Assembly: GCA_022410635.1 (NCBI GenBank)
Contig: JAJVDF010000027.1
Span: forward strand, 3,807,058 to 3,871,057
Direction of reading: 5' to 3'
Origin: Tretioscincus oriximinensis
Lineage: Eukaryota > Chordata > Lepidosauria > Squamata > Gymnophthalmidae
Length of the DNA: 64,000 nt
Shown: positions 12,002 to 22,590 of the stretch, piece by piece
Layout: every line of letters begins with the position of its first letter
How positions within the stretch are numbered: the stretch's first letter is position 1
Translations under genes and position numbers: made by a program
The notes under the pieces: generated by a model
Told to the model about the DNA's origin: nothing
The model's input: the letters and a program-made list of their open reading frames with translations, nothing else
The model's database searches: none

Positions 12002-14539
12002 TAGGCTGACTAGATGACCTCTTTTGGGCGGGTTGAAAATCCATTTTTGGGGTGCTTCCCAGTTTTTTCTTTCAGGACTACAAGATCTTTGCCTCAATTT
12101 TAGCAAAACGATTAGATTCCCTGTTACCCAAATTAATTAAGGAAGAACAATTCGGCTTTATTAGAGAAAGACGAATAATAGACCCAATCCGTAACATGAT
12201 TAACTTGCTAAGCCATGCACAACTTCATAAGAAAAAATTGGCATTTCTAAAACTTGACATATATAAAGCTTTTGATTCCCTCAGCCATAGCTTTATTAAA
12301 AAAATCTGTAATAAATATAATCTGGGTGATAGCTTCTCCAACACCATCACAAGCCTATACATTCAGAATAAGGCAAGAATAAAAGCAAACGATGGAATCT
12401 CTGACTTGATTGAAATCCAAAATGGGGTGAAGCAGGGATGCCCTCTCTCCCCTCTAATTTTTATTTTGGCCATTGAGATCCTCGCTGAAACAATCAGAAG
12501 CAATCCCAATATCTCCGGATAGAAGATTGATAGGACAGAACTTAAAGTTCAATTGTATGCTGATGATGCCCTTATCATAATGGAGGATCCCAACACAGCT
12601 ATTCCTGAGATCAAAAGAGTAACTGACTTTTTCGAAAAAATTTCAGGGCTTAAAATAAACGTCGCAAAATCGGAACTACTTAGTATTAATATCCCCAGAG
12701 CCACCCTCAGAACTATCCATGCCAATTCCGGTCTGGAAATAGGCCTCAAAAAATTCAAATATCTAGGGGTATGGGTCTCCAAAAATCTGGACAAATTGAT
12801 CTCTCTGAATTATAATCCTGTATGGAAAAAACTGAGAACAACCCTCAAGAAATGGGAAAACAAGCGTTGGTCAATTACCAACAGAATCAGAGCAGTTAAC
12901 ATGATGATTTTTCCAAAATTTCTATATCTCTTACAGGCACTCCCACTATACATCCCAGATGCTCTGAGGAAAAAATGGGATAACACCATAAAATGTTGGG
13001 TTCTAAATGGNAGAAAGAATAGAATCCCCAATAGAACATTATTTTNAAAAAAAGAACAACTAGGATGGGGACTACTATCCATAAAANNCTANGCAGACGT
13101 ATTTCAAATTTAAAAAATATTAGAACTAGAACACGGTAGAGAAAAAAGTACCNTTAAATTAGAAACAATATTAAATGGGATTCAAAATAAGACCATACTA
13201 GACCCTACTATAGGAAGAAGGCTTAGCAAATCCTGGTTATTACCATTGCAAGCCTGCTATAGAACTTGGAAGAAGAATTATAAAACCTTGACGATAAATT
13301 GGAAACATGCCGCCTCTTTAGAAGCAATAAATCCAGCGGGGGACGAACCTTTGGCAAAATATTTAATGATANTAAAAAAGAACGGGTACAAAAGGCTTAG
13401 NGATATAGTAGACGAAAATGGCTCTCCGGTCTCCATACAAATAATTAGACAACTGTATAGGAACGATGTTTACGTTTCTGGTTACAAGAATGTGCATTTA
13501 GGAATATTATCAATCATCAAGAATTTAGAAATACTATGTGTGGACAGTCGATATTAGAACTGATAATAGCTAACTTGATTAGGGGTCAAAAGAAATTAGC
13601 AAAGGACCTGTATGCCCAAATTCTGTTTAAAAGTTACAAAAACCTAAAAGCTATTACCGATTATTGGGAGACGGAGATCCCAGAGGTGAACAATCTCTGG
13701 AAACGATGGATAGATCGGCACTCAACTAGACAGGACCTAAGGATCAAAGAAACCGAACTAAAGACAGTGACCCGATGGTATTATACCCCGTGTCAGTTAG
13801 CTCATATTACAGGTCTGTCTCCCCTGTGCTGGCATGGTTGCCAGCAGAGGGGATTATACACACATATGTGGGCTCTTTGCCCTATGATTAAAAGATTCCG
13901 GGGCGCAATCATTACGGAGCTAAATAAGATTGTAGGAATCACTCTGCCGAATACTACGGAAGCCTGGCTTTTTGGTATATTTCACGTTCCCCCTGCGGAA
14001 AGATCCGATTGGTGGTTGATCGACATGGGAATAATGGCAGGCCATCTGGTTATTGCCAAATTCTGGAAAGACTGCTCTAAGTGGAATATACAAGATTGGT
14101 ATTACTACCTTCTGGAATTTATGAATTTCGATATTCTCCAAGCTAAAAGACTGAAGACCATTGGAATTATATACAAACCACATTGGACAATAAAATGGCA
14201 AGAGCTCATTGCCTTTGGACTATCACCGTCATCTCCAACCTTGATTAAGGAAGCTATGCAGATGTTCCTGGAACAACGATTGATATTGTAATACCACACT
14301 TTCATGCCTATTCACGGTGGGGAGGGTTTGGGGTGTGTGTTAATTGTTTGTATCATTTTGTATTTCTCTGTTTGTTTGTTTCTGTAATAAAATAAAAAAA
14401 AATCCAGGAAAATCTTTCCCAAAAAAGATTTTTTTTTCAAAAAAAAATTGTTTTTTTTTTCTTCAGAAAAAACCTGGAAGCACCCCAAAAATGGGTTTTC
14501 AAACCCTCCCCCCCCCAAAGGGGTCATCTGGTCAGCCTA
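12002..14539. mobile_element. Foldback hAT-like MITE, copy 2, split by an L1
   Basis: The left half is 12002-12076 (TAGGCTGACTAGATGACC) and the right half 14403-14539 (GGTCATCTGGTCAGCCTA). The flanking duplication GTATAGGC is a perfect 8 bp (11994-12001 and 14540-14547). The L1 at 12077-14402 sits in its A-rich centre. Without the L1 the element would be about 210 bp, like copies 1 and 3. Confidence 0.9.
12077..14402 (+). mobile_element. L1-clade LINE, ORF2 reverse transcriptase to 3' end (5'-truncated)
   Basis: Begins inside ORF2 at DYKIFASILAKRL and runs through KLDIYKAFDSLSH, GVKQGCPLSPLIF, the catalytic YADDALI box (12556-12576) and SGLKINVAKSELLSIN to the C-terminal zinc-knuckle-like CWHGCQQRGLYTHMWALCP. 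ORF2 ends at the TAA at 14289-14291, followed by a 110-nt 3' UTR and AATAAAATAAAAAAAA. Known breaks are a TAG at 12520, a TAA at 13111 and a frame change near 13545; several N bases fall in 13010-13400. It is inserted in the A-rich centre of a foldback element, with a near-match duplication (TTCAGGA at 12071, TCCAGGA at 14403). The absence of ORF1 and endonuclease indicates 5' truncation on integration. Confidence 0.93.
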
Positions 14540-14547
14540 GTATAGGC

Positions 14548-14775
14548 TAAAGAAGACTGACACATCTCTGGGCATAGGCTATTCAATAATCTGGGAGCCA
14601 CTACTGAGAAGGCCCTGTCTTGCTTTCCCACCCCCTCTGCTATTGGGAGTGGTGGTAGAACCAAGAGAGCCCTCCCTGCAGACCCGAAGTCACAAGCAGT
14701 TTGATATGAGAGAATAGCATTTGCAAAGGCGGGTCTTGGAATCAAAGTAATTTTTAAGATGGATTCAAGTTTGTA
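14548..14775 (-). mobile_element. L2-like LINE fragment, part 2 of a split copy
   Basis: On - it reads SAGRALLVLPPLPIAEGVGK and then RAFSVVAPRLLNSL, matching the RSAGEALLVVPPLPTA segment of the 6898-7976 copy. It is separated from part 1 by the 2.5-kb nested insertion at 12002-14539. Confidence 0.7.
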
Positions 14776-16369
14776 TAAAGTCAACCCAAGGTAGCAGAAT
14801 AATGTACATTAAAATAAATAAATGAACAATATTGAGGGAGGGGAGAGCCATGCTATGAGATCTTCAGTGGCAATACAGGTAGGGAGTGCATCAGCCTAGA
14901 CCATTGCTGGGTACTTCAGTAAAGATGAGAGCTAGCCAGGTCCATGCAAGCAGCAGAAATGAAGCTCTACATATTGCTTATAGAAGAAAAGCAACCAGCT
15001 GAAACATGCAGGTCCATATGGATGTTCTCCTTAGCCAGAACCTTAAACAGAGTGGAGCAGATGTTGTGCTCTTGAGACTCAGTTATGGTGCCATGCCAAG
15101 CTTGCCATATGGTCAAACAATGGACAGTCATCATCTAATACTCAAAAATTAAGCAACAGAAACTTAATAGTCCAAGTCCAAAATATACATCAGCAGCAGT
15201 AAAAAAAGAAATAGTATTGGTTTTTTGAGCAGTCCAGCAAAACCATATTTATCCTTTGAGAAAGGAAATTGGAGGAAGGTTAAAAGCTTGGAGTATACTA
15301 GGCATCTCCCTGCAAAGTCCCTTTTGCCCTGTCTTAAAAGTGGTATACTAGTTGAAGTCTAGCTCAGTTGTGCAGCTTTTTGTGTTATATAGTCTTTCCT
15401 CATATAGCAGTGTGGTTTGCACAAAACACCAGATGCTGCAAAAATGCATTATGCAGAAAATTGTATGGAAAATTGTACATTGGGTGAACCAAGGTCTACC
15501 ACAATAAGTATATGGTGTTATGCTATCGATTTCTGGAGTTCTTTTAAACAAGGATCATAATAATATATAGTAAGAGCAAAAACATGCTGGAAAAAGCATA
15601 CTATATAATTATGTTTTGAATTATTAATTGTTTGAGCAAACAAATGCACCAATGAACTGCCCTATTACTTAAGTTCCCCTGGCTAGCAGCAGTCAATTTT
15701 GTCCTGAGTTTGCTACATTGAATTCTGCAACTGGTTTCCCATATTTAGTTCTTCTAGAAACTTGCAGAGAGACTTTCTGACTCAGTACAGAAATACAATC
15801 ACTTGTAAGTCTTTATAAAATGATTCGTTGGGTATATGCAGCTACTGTATTGCCCTTTTGTTTGCTGTGATACTGTCATAAAAAAGAGAGAAAAAGAACT
15901 TTGCCTATTCCTATCATTAAACAAAACATGGAATTGGTGAGGTACTGAAGTTCAGAGTTTTATTGGATTTATCAATGTTTTGTAAAAGTCTGATAATATC
16001 ATCAGGTTTGGAGAAAGTGGTTTATAGTTAGTGTTGTATTCTCAAACTCAGTGAAGCCGAACTAGCAATAACCAGCCTTTGCACTGGGCTGGTAGACCAA
16101 CCTAGGGGATCTGGTAAACTGTTATTCCAACACTATGAAGCATCCGGGCAGAGGCCATGCTCCCTGCCTTTAAAGCACTATGTTTGTATAGCACAGAGCT
16201 TTGTAGTAGGTTTCATATATTAGGCCACCTGTGGATTCCATGCAAGCAGTCAACAGAGCATTCTGGCTGGTGTTCCAAGCCAGACATCATTTCTTCAGAC
16301 ACCCAGAAACTTCAACTTTTGTCCCCAGACCCTGAAGTTGCATTAAAATCTTCTGGTAGTTCTTCCCCT

Positions 16370-16688
16370 TGCATGGATGTAAGGGTTAAGGGCACATAGC
16401 AGAGCCTTCTTTGTGCTAGCCCTCATACTCTGGAACAACCTCTCTCTAGAGGCTCACCAGGTGACTGCACTCTATAGTTTTTGGTGCCTGGTAAAAACAT
16501 ACATCACCCAGGCTTTTGACTCTTAGCTCCCTCTGCATTCTGTCTTTCCAGGGAGGGAGGGAGAATATGGATCTTTTAAAACATTAATGGAGTTTTTTTT
16601 NAAAAAAGAATAATATGTTGATCTATTGTTACCTGCCCTGGGACCAATGGTAAAGGACGGCATATAAATTGTTTCAAATAAATAAATA
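16370..16688 (+). mobile_element. L2-like LINE 3' end
   Basis: Includes the ORF2 end (SFVLALILWNNLSLEAHQVT after frame choice), the L2-style ACCTGCCCTGGGACC segment, GGCATATAAATTGTTTCAAA and an AAATAAATAAAT tail. Confidence 0.7.
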
Positions 16689-16875
16689 TGAAAAAGAATG
16701 GATTATCTACCAAAAAAACCCAGTAATTAAAATGGTTATCGCTATCTCAAGATATGTTGTGCTGAAGGACTGAGCTGATGTAGCACAAAATAATCCAGGC
16801 CATCTGGCTCCAACATTGCTTCATTCTGGAATATCTGAGAATAGTGGAAATGTATGGCATCTACAAACAAAACAA

Positions 16876-17058
16876 TATTCAGAGAAATAGCCGTGTTGGT
16901 CTAGTAGAAAGTCCAGCAAAGGGGCTAGTAGCACTTAGAGACGAACAGTAGAAAGTAGGTGGAATAAGCTTTCGTAGACACGTCAACTTCTTCAGATGCC
17001 ACCTACTTTTCTACTATTAGTCTCCAAGTGCTACTAGCCCCTTTGCTGGAGAAACAAA
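16876..17058. mobile_element. Foldback element of the AAGCTTTCGTAGAC family
   Basis: The arm TCCAGCAAAGGGGCTAGTAG pairs with CTACTAGCCCCTTTGCTGGA, and GTAGAAAGTAGGTGG with CCACCTACTTTTCTAC. The central AAGCTTTCGTAGAC and CTTCTTCAGATGC motifs are shared with 57299-57513, 57935-58008 and 63540-63610. Confidence 0.75.
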
Positions 17059-18071
17059 ANGTATGATTGCAAAATACCTGTCATTTGCACAGTGGAAAGG
17101 CAATAGATAGTGAAACATCCTATACCAAATACCTATACCGTGGAAGGATTAATGAACGTTGTAACAGGAGATGAACACTTTTTATTTATATTTGGATTTG
17201 TGATACAAGAAAAATGTTGTTTTCTACTTATTCTTATTCCATATAAAATTAAGCTATGAGGATTTTTCCCCATCATAGCACTCAGATAATTTTTGCAATT
17301 TTTACTGACCTTTTTAACTACAATTGCACTGAATTTATGTGCCCACACGGTGGCAGATTGTTACTAAAGAAATGATCACTGGCAACTCAGATTTTAAATC
17401 TTCCTGTTGAAAACATGTTCTACATATGATTTTTTTTGTACATTCATAATTTAATTTAGTGTAAAAATACAAACAATGAATTAACATACCTTTGCAAACA
17501 ATTTTGCAAACAATTTAGATTCATATAGCTTGTATACTTAAGTGGGTGGGTGCAAGTATACATATATGTGTACTGTATATAGAGTATATGTAGGTAAGAT
17601 GATATGAGGGGAGTTCAGTATCTATCCCAGTAAGTTCTGTCAGTGACTGAGACCTGAGCTTGTCTGTGCAGGTTGAGACATGTTTTGACATGCAACCCAC
17701 CCTGCATGAAAAATTATACCAATGTTAAAGGAGTATCATAGGCCATCCATAATGGACAAGACATTTTTGGTTCCAATGAAAGGTCTTCTCTCCAATATAC
17801 CTCATTTGTTTTATTCCACCATATTATCAGGTGAAGGTACATTCAAAAGTGTTTCCATAAAGACTAGAAAGAGAATGAGAAATTCTAAATGAGAAAATCT
17901 GTGAACAATTTTTTCAGATTAATTTTAAGACTGCATTTCTTCATATCACCAGCAGATGGTGGAAAGATCACAAATAGAGACAATTGCTGCTGAAGCCATG
18001 TTGGACAGCTGCGCATTGTGTTTGTGAATTAGTAACAAATATATATGAAAACAGGCTGGTTGGTACCTTGT

Positions 18072-18130
<59 letters not shown>

Positions 18131-18267
18131 GGATAGATGGAGGGAGGGAGGGAGGGAGGGAGGGAGGGAGGGGCGGATGGACGGACTCATACCTACCTAC
18201 CTACCTACCTACCTACCTACCTACATACATACATACATACATACATACATACATACATACATACATA
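18072..18267 (+). repeat. Compound tetranucleotide microsatellite (GATA, GGGA, CCTA, CATA)
   Basis: (GATA)n at 18072-18130, (GGGA)n at about 18140-18171, a short GGAC/GGAT bridge, (CTAC)n and (CATA)n to 18267. The GGGA block can form G-quadruplexes. Confidence 0.95.
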
Positions 18268-18889
18268 CACCTCAGCCTGAAATCTACAGTTTCACAATCA
18301 GAGTGTAACATTTTCCGGTCCGTTAGCCATAATAAGGTTAATGCTTGGAAGCAAATGAATCTATTCCTTTACTTTTGTGTTTATTTTCAAAAGCTATTTG
18401 ATTTGGTTTCTGAAGATTAGATTTCATGATCACGTGATGTAATTTAGCAGACTACAGGATGAGAAACAATAGCTTTTCAGTGTGCAGAAATGTTGCCACT
18501 GTTTTTTCTCTGTGGCTGCTTCCTAACAGATGCTACACAGGGATGTAATAGCATTATAAAAAGGTGGGAGAAAAAGAATAATGGAATAAATCTCTTCTGC
18601 TGCGTAAAAAAGCAGATGTTGAAGAGAGCACAGAGGAAGCTTAACAAAAAGCAGTGGCAATATTGTTCTGTTTTGTACACATATAACTATTGAGGAGGAT
18701 AAACTGGTTGCGCTGATTACCCTAGTTTTAATTGCATTTAAAGTCTTAAAGGAAAGCAGAGAAAATGATGCAAATGCTGCTTAAAGTATTATGTGCTAAG
18801 AAAAAAGTAGACATATGGGAGAATCTAGCTATCTAAGAGGAACTTCTTTTCGATCACTTGTTAAAGTACTTGTGCGAATTTGTAAATTT

Positions 18890-19021
18890 TAGTATTAAGC
18901 TAGCCAGCAAATATGGATGCAGTCAGGCCTTCTTTGTGGGGGCCCTCACCCTCTGGAATAGCCTCCCTTTTGACATTTTTATGGTGCCTACTCTTCTGAT
19001 ATCTAAGCACCACTACTTTAA
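18890..19021 (+). mobile_element. L2-like LINE tail interrupted by an L1
   Basis: CCTTCTTTGTGGGGGCCCTC followed by ACCCTCTGGAATAGCCTCCC is the standard L2/CR1-type ORF2 end (VAPTLWNSLP). The sequence is cut at 19021 by the L1 at 19022 and may resume briefly after 19758. Confidence 0.65.
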
Positions 19022-19748
19022 AAATGATGAAAAAATGAATAAACTAAAGGAAGCCAGACTAAAAATACTACATAGATGGCATCGTACTCNTAAACAAATC
19101 GCTTATTTTTCTCCCAATACAAATAATCTATGTTGGCATGGATGCCAACTCCCAGGGGACTATTACCATTTAATCTGGACTTGTGACACAGCACAAGAAT
19201 ATTGGAAAAGAATACAAACAGAAATAAATAAAATAACATCACTTAATATGACATTACCTGACAAGATGGCTATTTTTGGGTGTGGACTAAATAATATTGA
19301 TCCTTTAAATATTATACAAACTGTGCTATCATTACTTTCTTGTGCTCAAATAGTTTTATTAAGAGGGTGGAGGGACAGTACGTATAGAGATTTAAAATGG
19401 TGGTGGGATTACATAATAGATAAGATGATGACGGACATTAATAATATCAAAATCAACACGGCCTTCAACATCCAGAAGATAGCAGCAATGAAAGATAAAT
19501 AGTGAACAACGAAGGAAAACCTCCAAGCACACTCGATCCTACATACCCAAAGAGACAAATTAAATTTAATCTTCTCCAACTAATACTAGATAATTTAAAA
19601 GTACAACACGGCGGGAAGGGAAGGAAAGGGAAAGGGAGGGAAAGGGAGGGAAGGGAGAAATGTATTACATGTGGGAACAACTAGTGGAAATGTATTATTA
19701 TACAATTATATAACCATGTATATAAAAATATAATAATAATAAAAACAT
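19022..19748 (+). mobile_element. L1-clade LINE 3' end (ORF2 C-terminus and 3' UTR)
   Basis: The open frame reads LKEARLKILHRWHRT, then CWHGCQLPGDYYHLIWTCD (the L1 C-terminal Cys/His motif) and RGWRDSTYRDLKWWWDYI, and stops at 19500-19502. The 3' UTR holds a GGGAAA-rich polypurine tract (19613-19663) and an ATAATAATAAAAA tail. It is bracketed by exact 10-bp duplications ACTACTTTAA (19012-19021 and 19749-19758). 5'-truncated to 727 bp. Confidence 0.92.
19613..19663 (+). repeat. Polypurine GGGAAA tract in L1 3' UTR
   Basis: G-run-rich purine tract (GGGAAGGGAAGGAAAGGGAA and on) inside the 3' UTR of the L1 at 19022-19748. Confidence 0.85.
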
Positions 19749-19892
19749 ACTACTTTAATGAAATGGTGCAGTAAAATATTTTTAATCAATATAAACTATA
19801 TAGAGATGGGGTGCTAAGGTCAACTTTGCTTGAGAAATACATTTTGAAAGGAAAGGCCTAATCATACCTGACGGTTGAAGGAAGAAAGGGAA

Positions 19893-20050
19893 GAGCATAA
19901 GAAGAATGCTGCTAGATCAGGCTACTGCCCATCTAGTCCAGCATCCTCTCTCACCTCATGGACCATGCATTTTTTCTGTGCATTCAGAACCAGTAGACAA
20001 GGGCCAAACTTAACTTGTTTTCAACTCCCTGCAAATAACCTTCAGAACAT
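19893..20050 (-). mobile_element. CR1 LINE 3' end (reverse)
   Basis: GAGCATAAGAAGAATGCTGC, CCCATCTAGTCCAGCATCCT and AACTCCCTGCAAATAACC are the reversed CR1 terminal segments also seen at 30140 and 33238. Confidence 0.8.
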
Positions 20051-20308
20051 GGTCATGGGTTCTCAAGGAACAGGAGGGGGAACAGTGTGTGCTGCTTTAA
20101 TAGGGAATTTCCTAGAAAATTCAAGAATGGCTACAGCCCAGCAGTAGAGCAAGTTGCAGGAAAAGAAGAGTTGAAGTTCAATCTCTAGTTACCATTCAAT
20201 CCCCGAAATAGCAAACCACTTGTACATAAAGTGGGATGTAAATAATAAGTAAATACATTTTGTACATAGGGATCTTCTCACGATTTTATCTTTTTTCTCT
20301 TCTTCCAG

Positions 20309-20426
20309 GGATATGACGTTGATGAACATGCAGCTAGGCAGGCCCGATGGGAGGAAGCATCCAAAGAGACAATCAAAAAGACAACAAAACCATGCCCTAA
20401 ATGCCACGTGCCAGTAGAAAAAGATG
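20309..20426 (+). CDS. PRKN: PRKN coding exon (REP element and start of RING2; counterpart of human exon 11)
   Basis: The acceptor is TTCTTCCAG (AG at 20307-20308) and the donor GT is at 20427. The exon is 118 nt, the length I recall for the human exon, and ends one base into a codon. It reads [20 protein letters not shown], then [19 protein letters not shown]. The first 14 residues are the REP helix, which blocks the E2 site on RING1 in autoinhibited parkin; the anchoring Trp (human W403) and preceding Arg (R402) are kept. RING2 starts at PCPKC, giving the first two zinc ligands (human C418, C421). It is separated from the previous exon by an 8.5-kb repeat-rich intron and from the last exon by a short 710-bp intron. 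Confidence 0.98.
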
Positions 20427-21136
20427 GTGGGTAATGCTTACAGTAACTCGTTTTTGATATAATTTTGGAATAGGGCACACACACATCAATCCAGTGCTAC
20501 TCCTGACTCTCTGCTGCCCCTAGCTCACAGGATTTCCAACTTCCAATTATAGGACAGATTTGGCTCAGCTGCCACCACAGAGGAAATAATGGTTCCCATC
20601 CATTTCGTGCATAGTGATCTGGAACAAAGGAACCTTGAAAGAAAAGGACACCTCCCTAGCAGTCCACTTGTGGTTCTTTTTACAGAAGAAGGTTTATCAA
20701 GGGGATTGGGCACACATTATGAATACTTCATTGTTTATACAAAATGAGATAAAATGTGATTTGCCATTGTTCTTGGGCATGCTCCTCCACTCCTAAGAAT
20801 GTGTGCAGTACCAACCTTCTCAGTTAGAACCCAAAAAAGGAAGGGAAGGCAGCAGAGGTAAAGAAAGTGAGTAAAAAGGGCCGTGGCTGTATCCTACTCT
20901 GAGGACCAAAATGTGATTGACACATGTGCACCCAATCGCCAAGGGAAAAGGTACTCTTTCACCTGAGCATGAGAACTGAGACATTGGACAAATTTAGTGC
21001 CCTGAAAATGGATTAATACATTGTGGTAGGAGCAGGATGCAGGTGTCATCCTATTTTTGCTGTCAGACACTGTGCGCTTCTGCCAATGAAACATCTTTTT
21101 AATTGCCATGTCTTATATATTGTTTATATTTGCCAG
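20427..21136 (+). other. PRKN: Last PRKN intron (710 bp)
   Basis: Short intron with GT at 20427 and AG at 21135 joining codon phase 1 to phase 1. No repeat or other feature was recognised in it. Confidence 0.95.
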
Positions 21137-21246
21137 GTGGATGCATGCATATGAAGTGTCCTCGACCTCAATGCAGGTTTGAATGGTGTTGGAATTGCTG
21201 CCTGGAGTGGAACAGAACCTGCATGGGAGACCACTGGTTTGACTAA
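21137..21246 (+). CDS. PRKN: PRKN terminal coding exon (catalytic RING2 and C-terminus)
   Basis: The acceptor is TTTGCCAG (AG at 21135-21136) and the stop TAA is at 21244-21246. The exon completes a Gly codon and reads [20 protein letters not shown], then [15 protein letters not shown] and stop. This contains the catalytic Cys of the RBR relay (human C431, in GCMH), the adjacent His (H433), and the remaining RING2 zinc ligands (C436, C441, C446, C449, C457, H461). Two differences stand out. Human reads NCGCEWN where this copy reads NCCLEWN; neither position is a zinc ligand. Human parkin ends WFDV, whereas here the stop follows WFD directly, so the terminal Val is missing. All residues needed for catalysis are present, so the gene looks functional. 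Confidence 0.98.
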
Positions 21247-21870
21247 TTACAAAAAAGTGTGGAGAGAAACCAAGATAAACCTGATAAAATGCTGAGACAA
21301 AGAATGTAGAAGTCAAGAATCAGTACCCCTTTGCTTACCTTGAAATCAGATCATTAAATAGGTGCAAAAGGAGTCCTTAAGTTGCCTGACTTCACAAAGA
21401 ATATGCTTTATTGGGGGAATCTGCATTACCTCTTATTCCTTCAACACGCCATAGGAATTTCTTGCTTTGAGAAAACGTTTCATACTGATAGTTGCAACTT
21501 AATTTTTTGAATGATTCCTTAGTTGGCCATTGAATCACTATAAGAATTTTATTGACAAAAGTTTAAGGCTTGTTTTTTTACTTCCAAATCGTAGCCATCA
21601 CTATTTCAGCAAGTAGTATAAGCGTCCCATTATTTTCCTACTGGAAGGAATGACTTTACAATACTGTTCCACAAATTCAGCCTCTTCCCAAACAGTTAAT
21701 TAGTTGCATCTGTCACAGACATGACAGAAATGATAGATTTCTGACTTTCTTTGATTTCCTACAGCATATAGAGTTTACGTTTATGCTGTAAGAGGAATTA
21801 TAATGTTCCTCACAGTTCCGTGCAGATTGTTTGCATGTCAACATCAATAAAAGTGTTTCTGATCATCTTC
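21247..21870 (+). other. PRKN: PRKN 3' untranslated region (predicted)
   Basis: Non-coding sequence directly after the PRKN stop codon and free of recognisable repeats. The end is set by the first canonical AATAAA and is an inference. Longer forms using later signals cannot be excluded, and as I recall the human 3' UTR is considerably longer. Confidence 0.55.
21846..21851 (+). terminator. PRKN: Candidate PRKN polyadenylation signal AATAAA
   Basis: Canonical AATAAA about 600 nt after the PRKN stop, followed by G/T-rich sequence (GTGTTTCTG, then TGTTTTT) as expected downstream of a cleavage site. No earlier AATAAA was noticed in the predicted 3' UTR. Confidence 0.6.
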
Positions 21871-22335
21871 ACCGTGACCACTGTTTTTAAAAAGAGTTTG
21901 TTGTGCATATTTGAAAAATGGGATGTGCTTTCAAACTCTTTTGCTGTATTGTGTTTGAGGAGGTTTACAAGCACCATGCTGGATGTATTTTTAAAAAACA
22001 TATGACTCAGTGAGAGCATCTTCCAGNTGTTTGCTTTTCCAGCTGAATTCCCCCCCACACACTTCCTCAGTGTTAACCCTTTGTAAAACAGCATGGTAGA
22101 TGGTTCTGAGGACCACAGCAGGAACCAAAGACCAAAAATGAGTGCCCAGACAGCANTAGATGTTCAGTGGATGTTCAGTAGATGTAGAGGTGATGCCCTC
22201 GCAAAGGTTTTCTCTCAGCCCCATTATGGGTCAAACAGAAAATGGCCAAATAGTGGGTATTTTGTGTCTGGTCCCCAATGTGATCAAATGCGAACAAGAT
22301 AAAATAATTGTTTATGCTGCTGCCATCCCTGTAAC

Positions 22336-22590
22336 CCATCTTGGCCTTGTGGTTGGAGTGTCAGATTCTTACCTGGTAGTCTCCTGGTTCAATTCTGCAC
22401 TCCTCCACAAGGTCAGATGGGTGACCTTCAGTTAGTCACAGTTCTTCAGAACTCTCTCAGCCCCACCTACTTCACAAGATGTCTATTGTGCAGAGAAGAT
22501 TACGTAAGCTATTTTGATTCCTTTGAGGTTGAGAAAAGCAAGGGTATAAAAACCAACTCTTCTTCCTCTTTTTCTTATACATGGCAGCCT
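22336..22590 (+). mobile_element. tRNA-derived SINE, family A
   Basis: Has the head GTGGTTGGAGTGTCAGATTC, the B-box GGTTCAATTCT, the shared CAGTTCTTCAGAACTCTCTC segment and the tail GAGAAAAGC then GTATAAAAACCAACTCTTC. One of the best preserved copies here. Confidence 0.85.

Larger units (their letters stand above)
11789..20308 (+). other. PRKN: PRKN intron between the IBR-end exon and the REP exon
   Basis: Intron of 8520 bp with GT at 11789 and AG at 20307. It contains L2 fragments split by a foldback DNA element that is itself split by an L1 (11830-14770), an L2 tail (16370-16688), a foldback element (16876-17058), a compound microsatellite (18072-18267), an L1 inside an LINE tail (18890-19760) and a CR1 3' end on - (19893-20050). 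I see nothing recognisable in 14771-16369 or 17059-18071. Confidence 0.95.

Noticed and set aside
21137..21246. PRKN as a processed pseudogene
   Set aside because: Three exons are separated by introns with consensus splice sites, correct phases and no frame damage.
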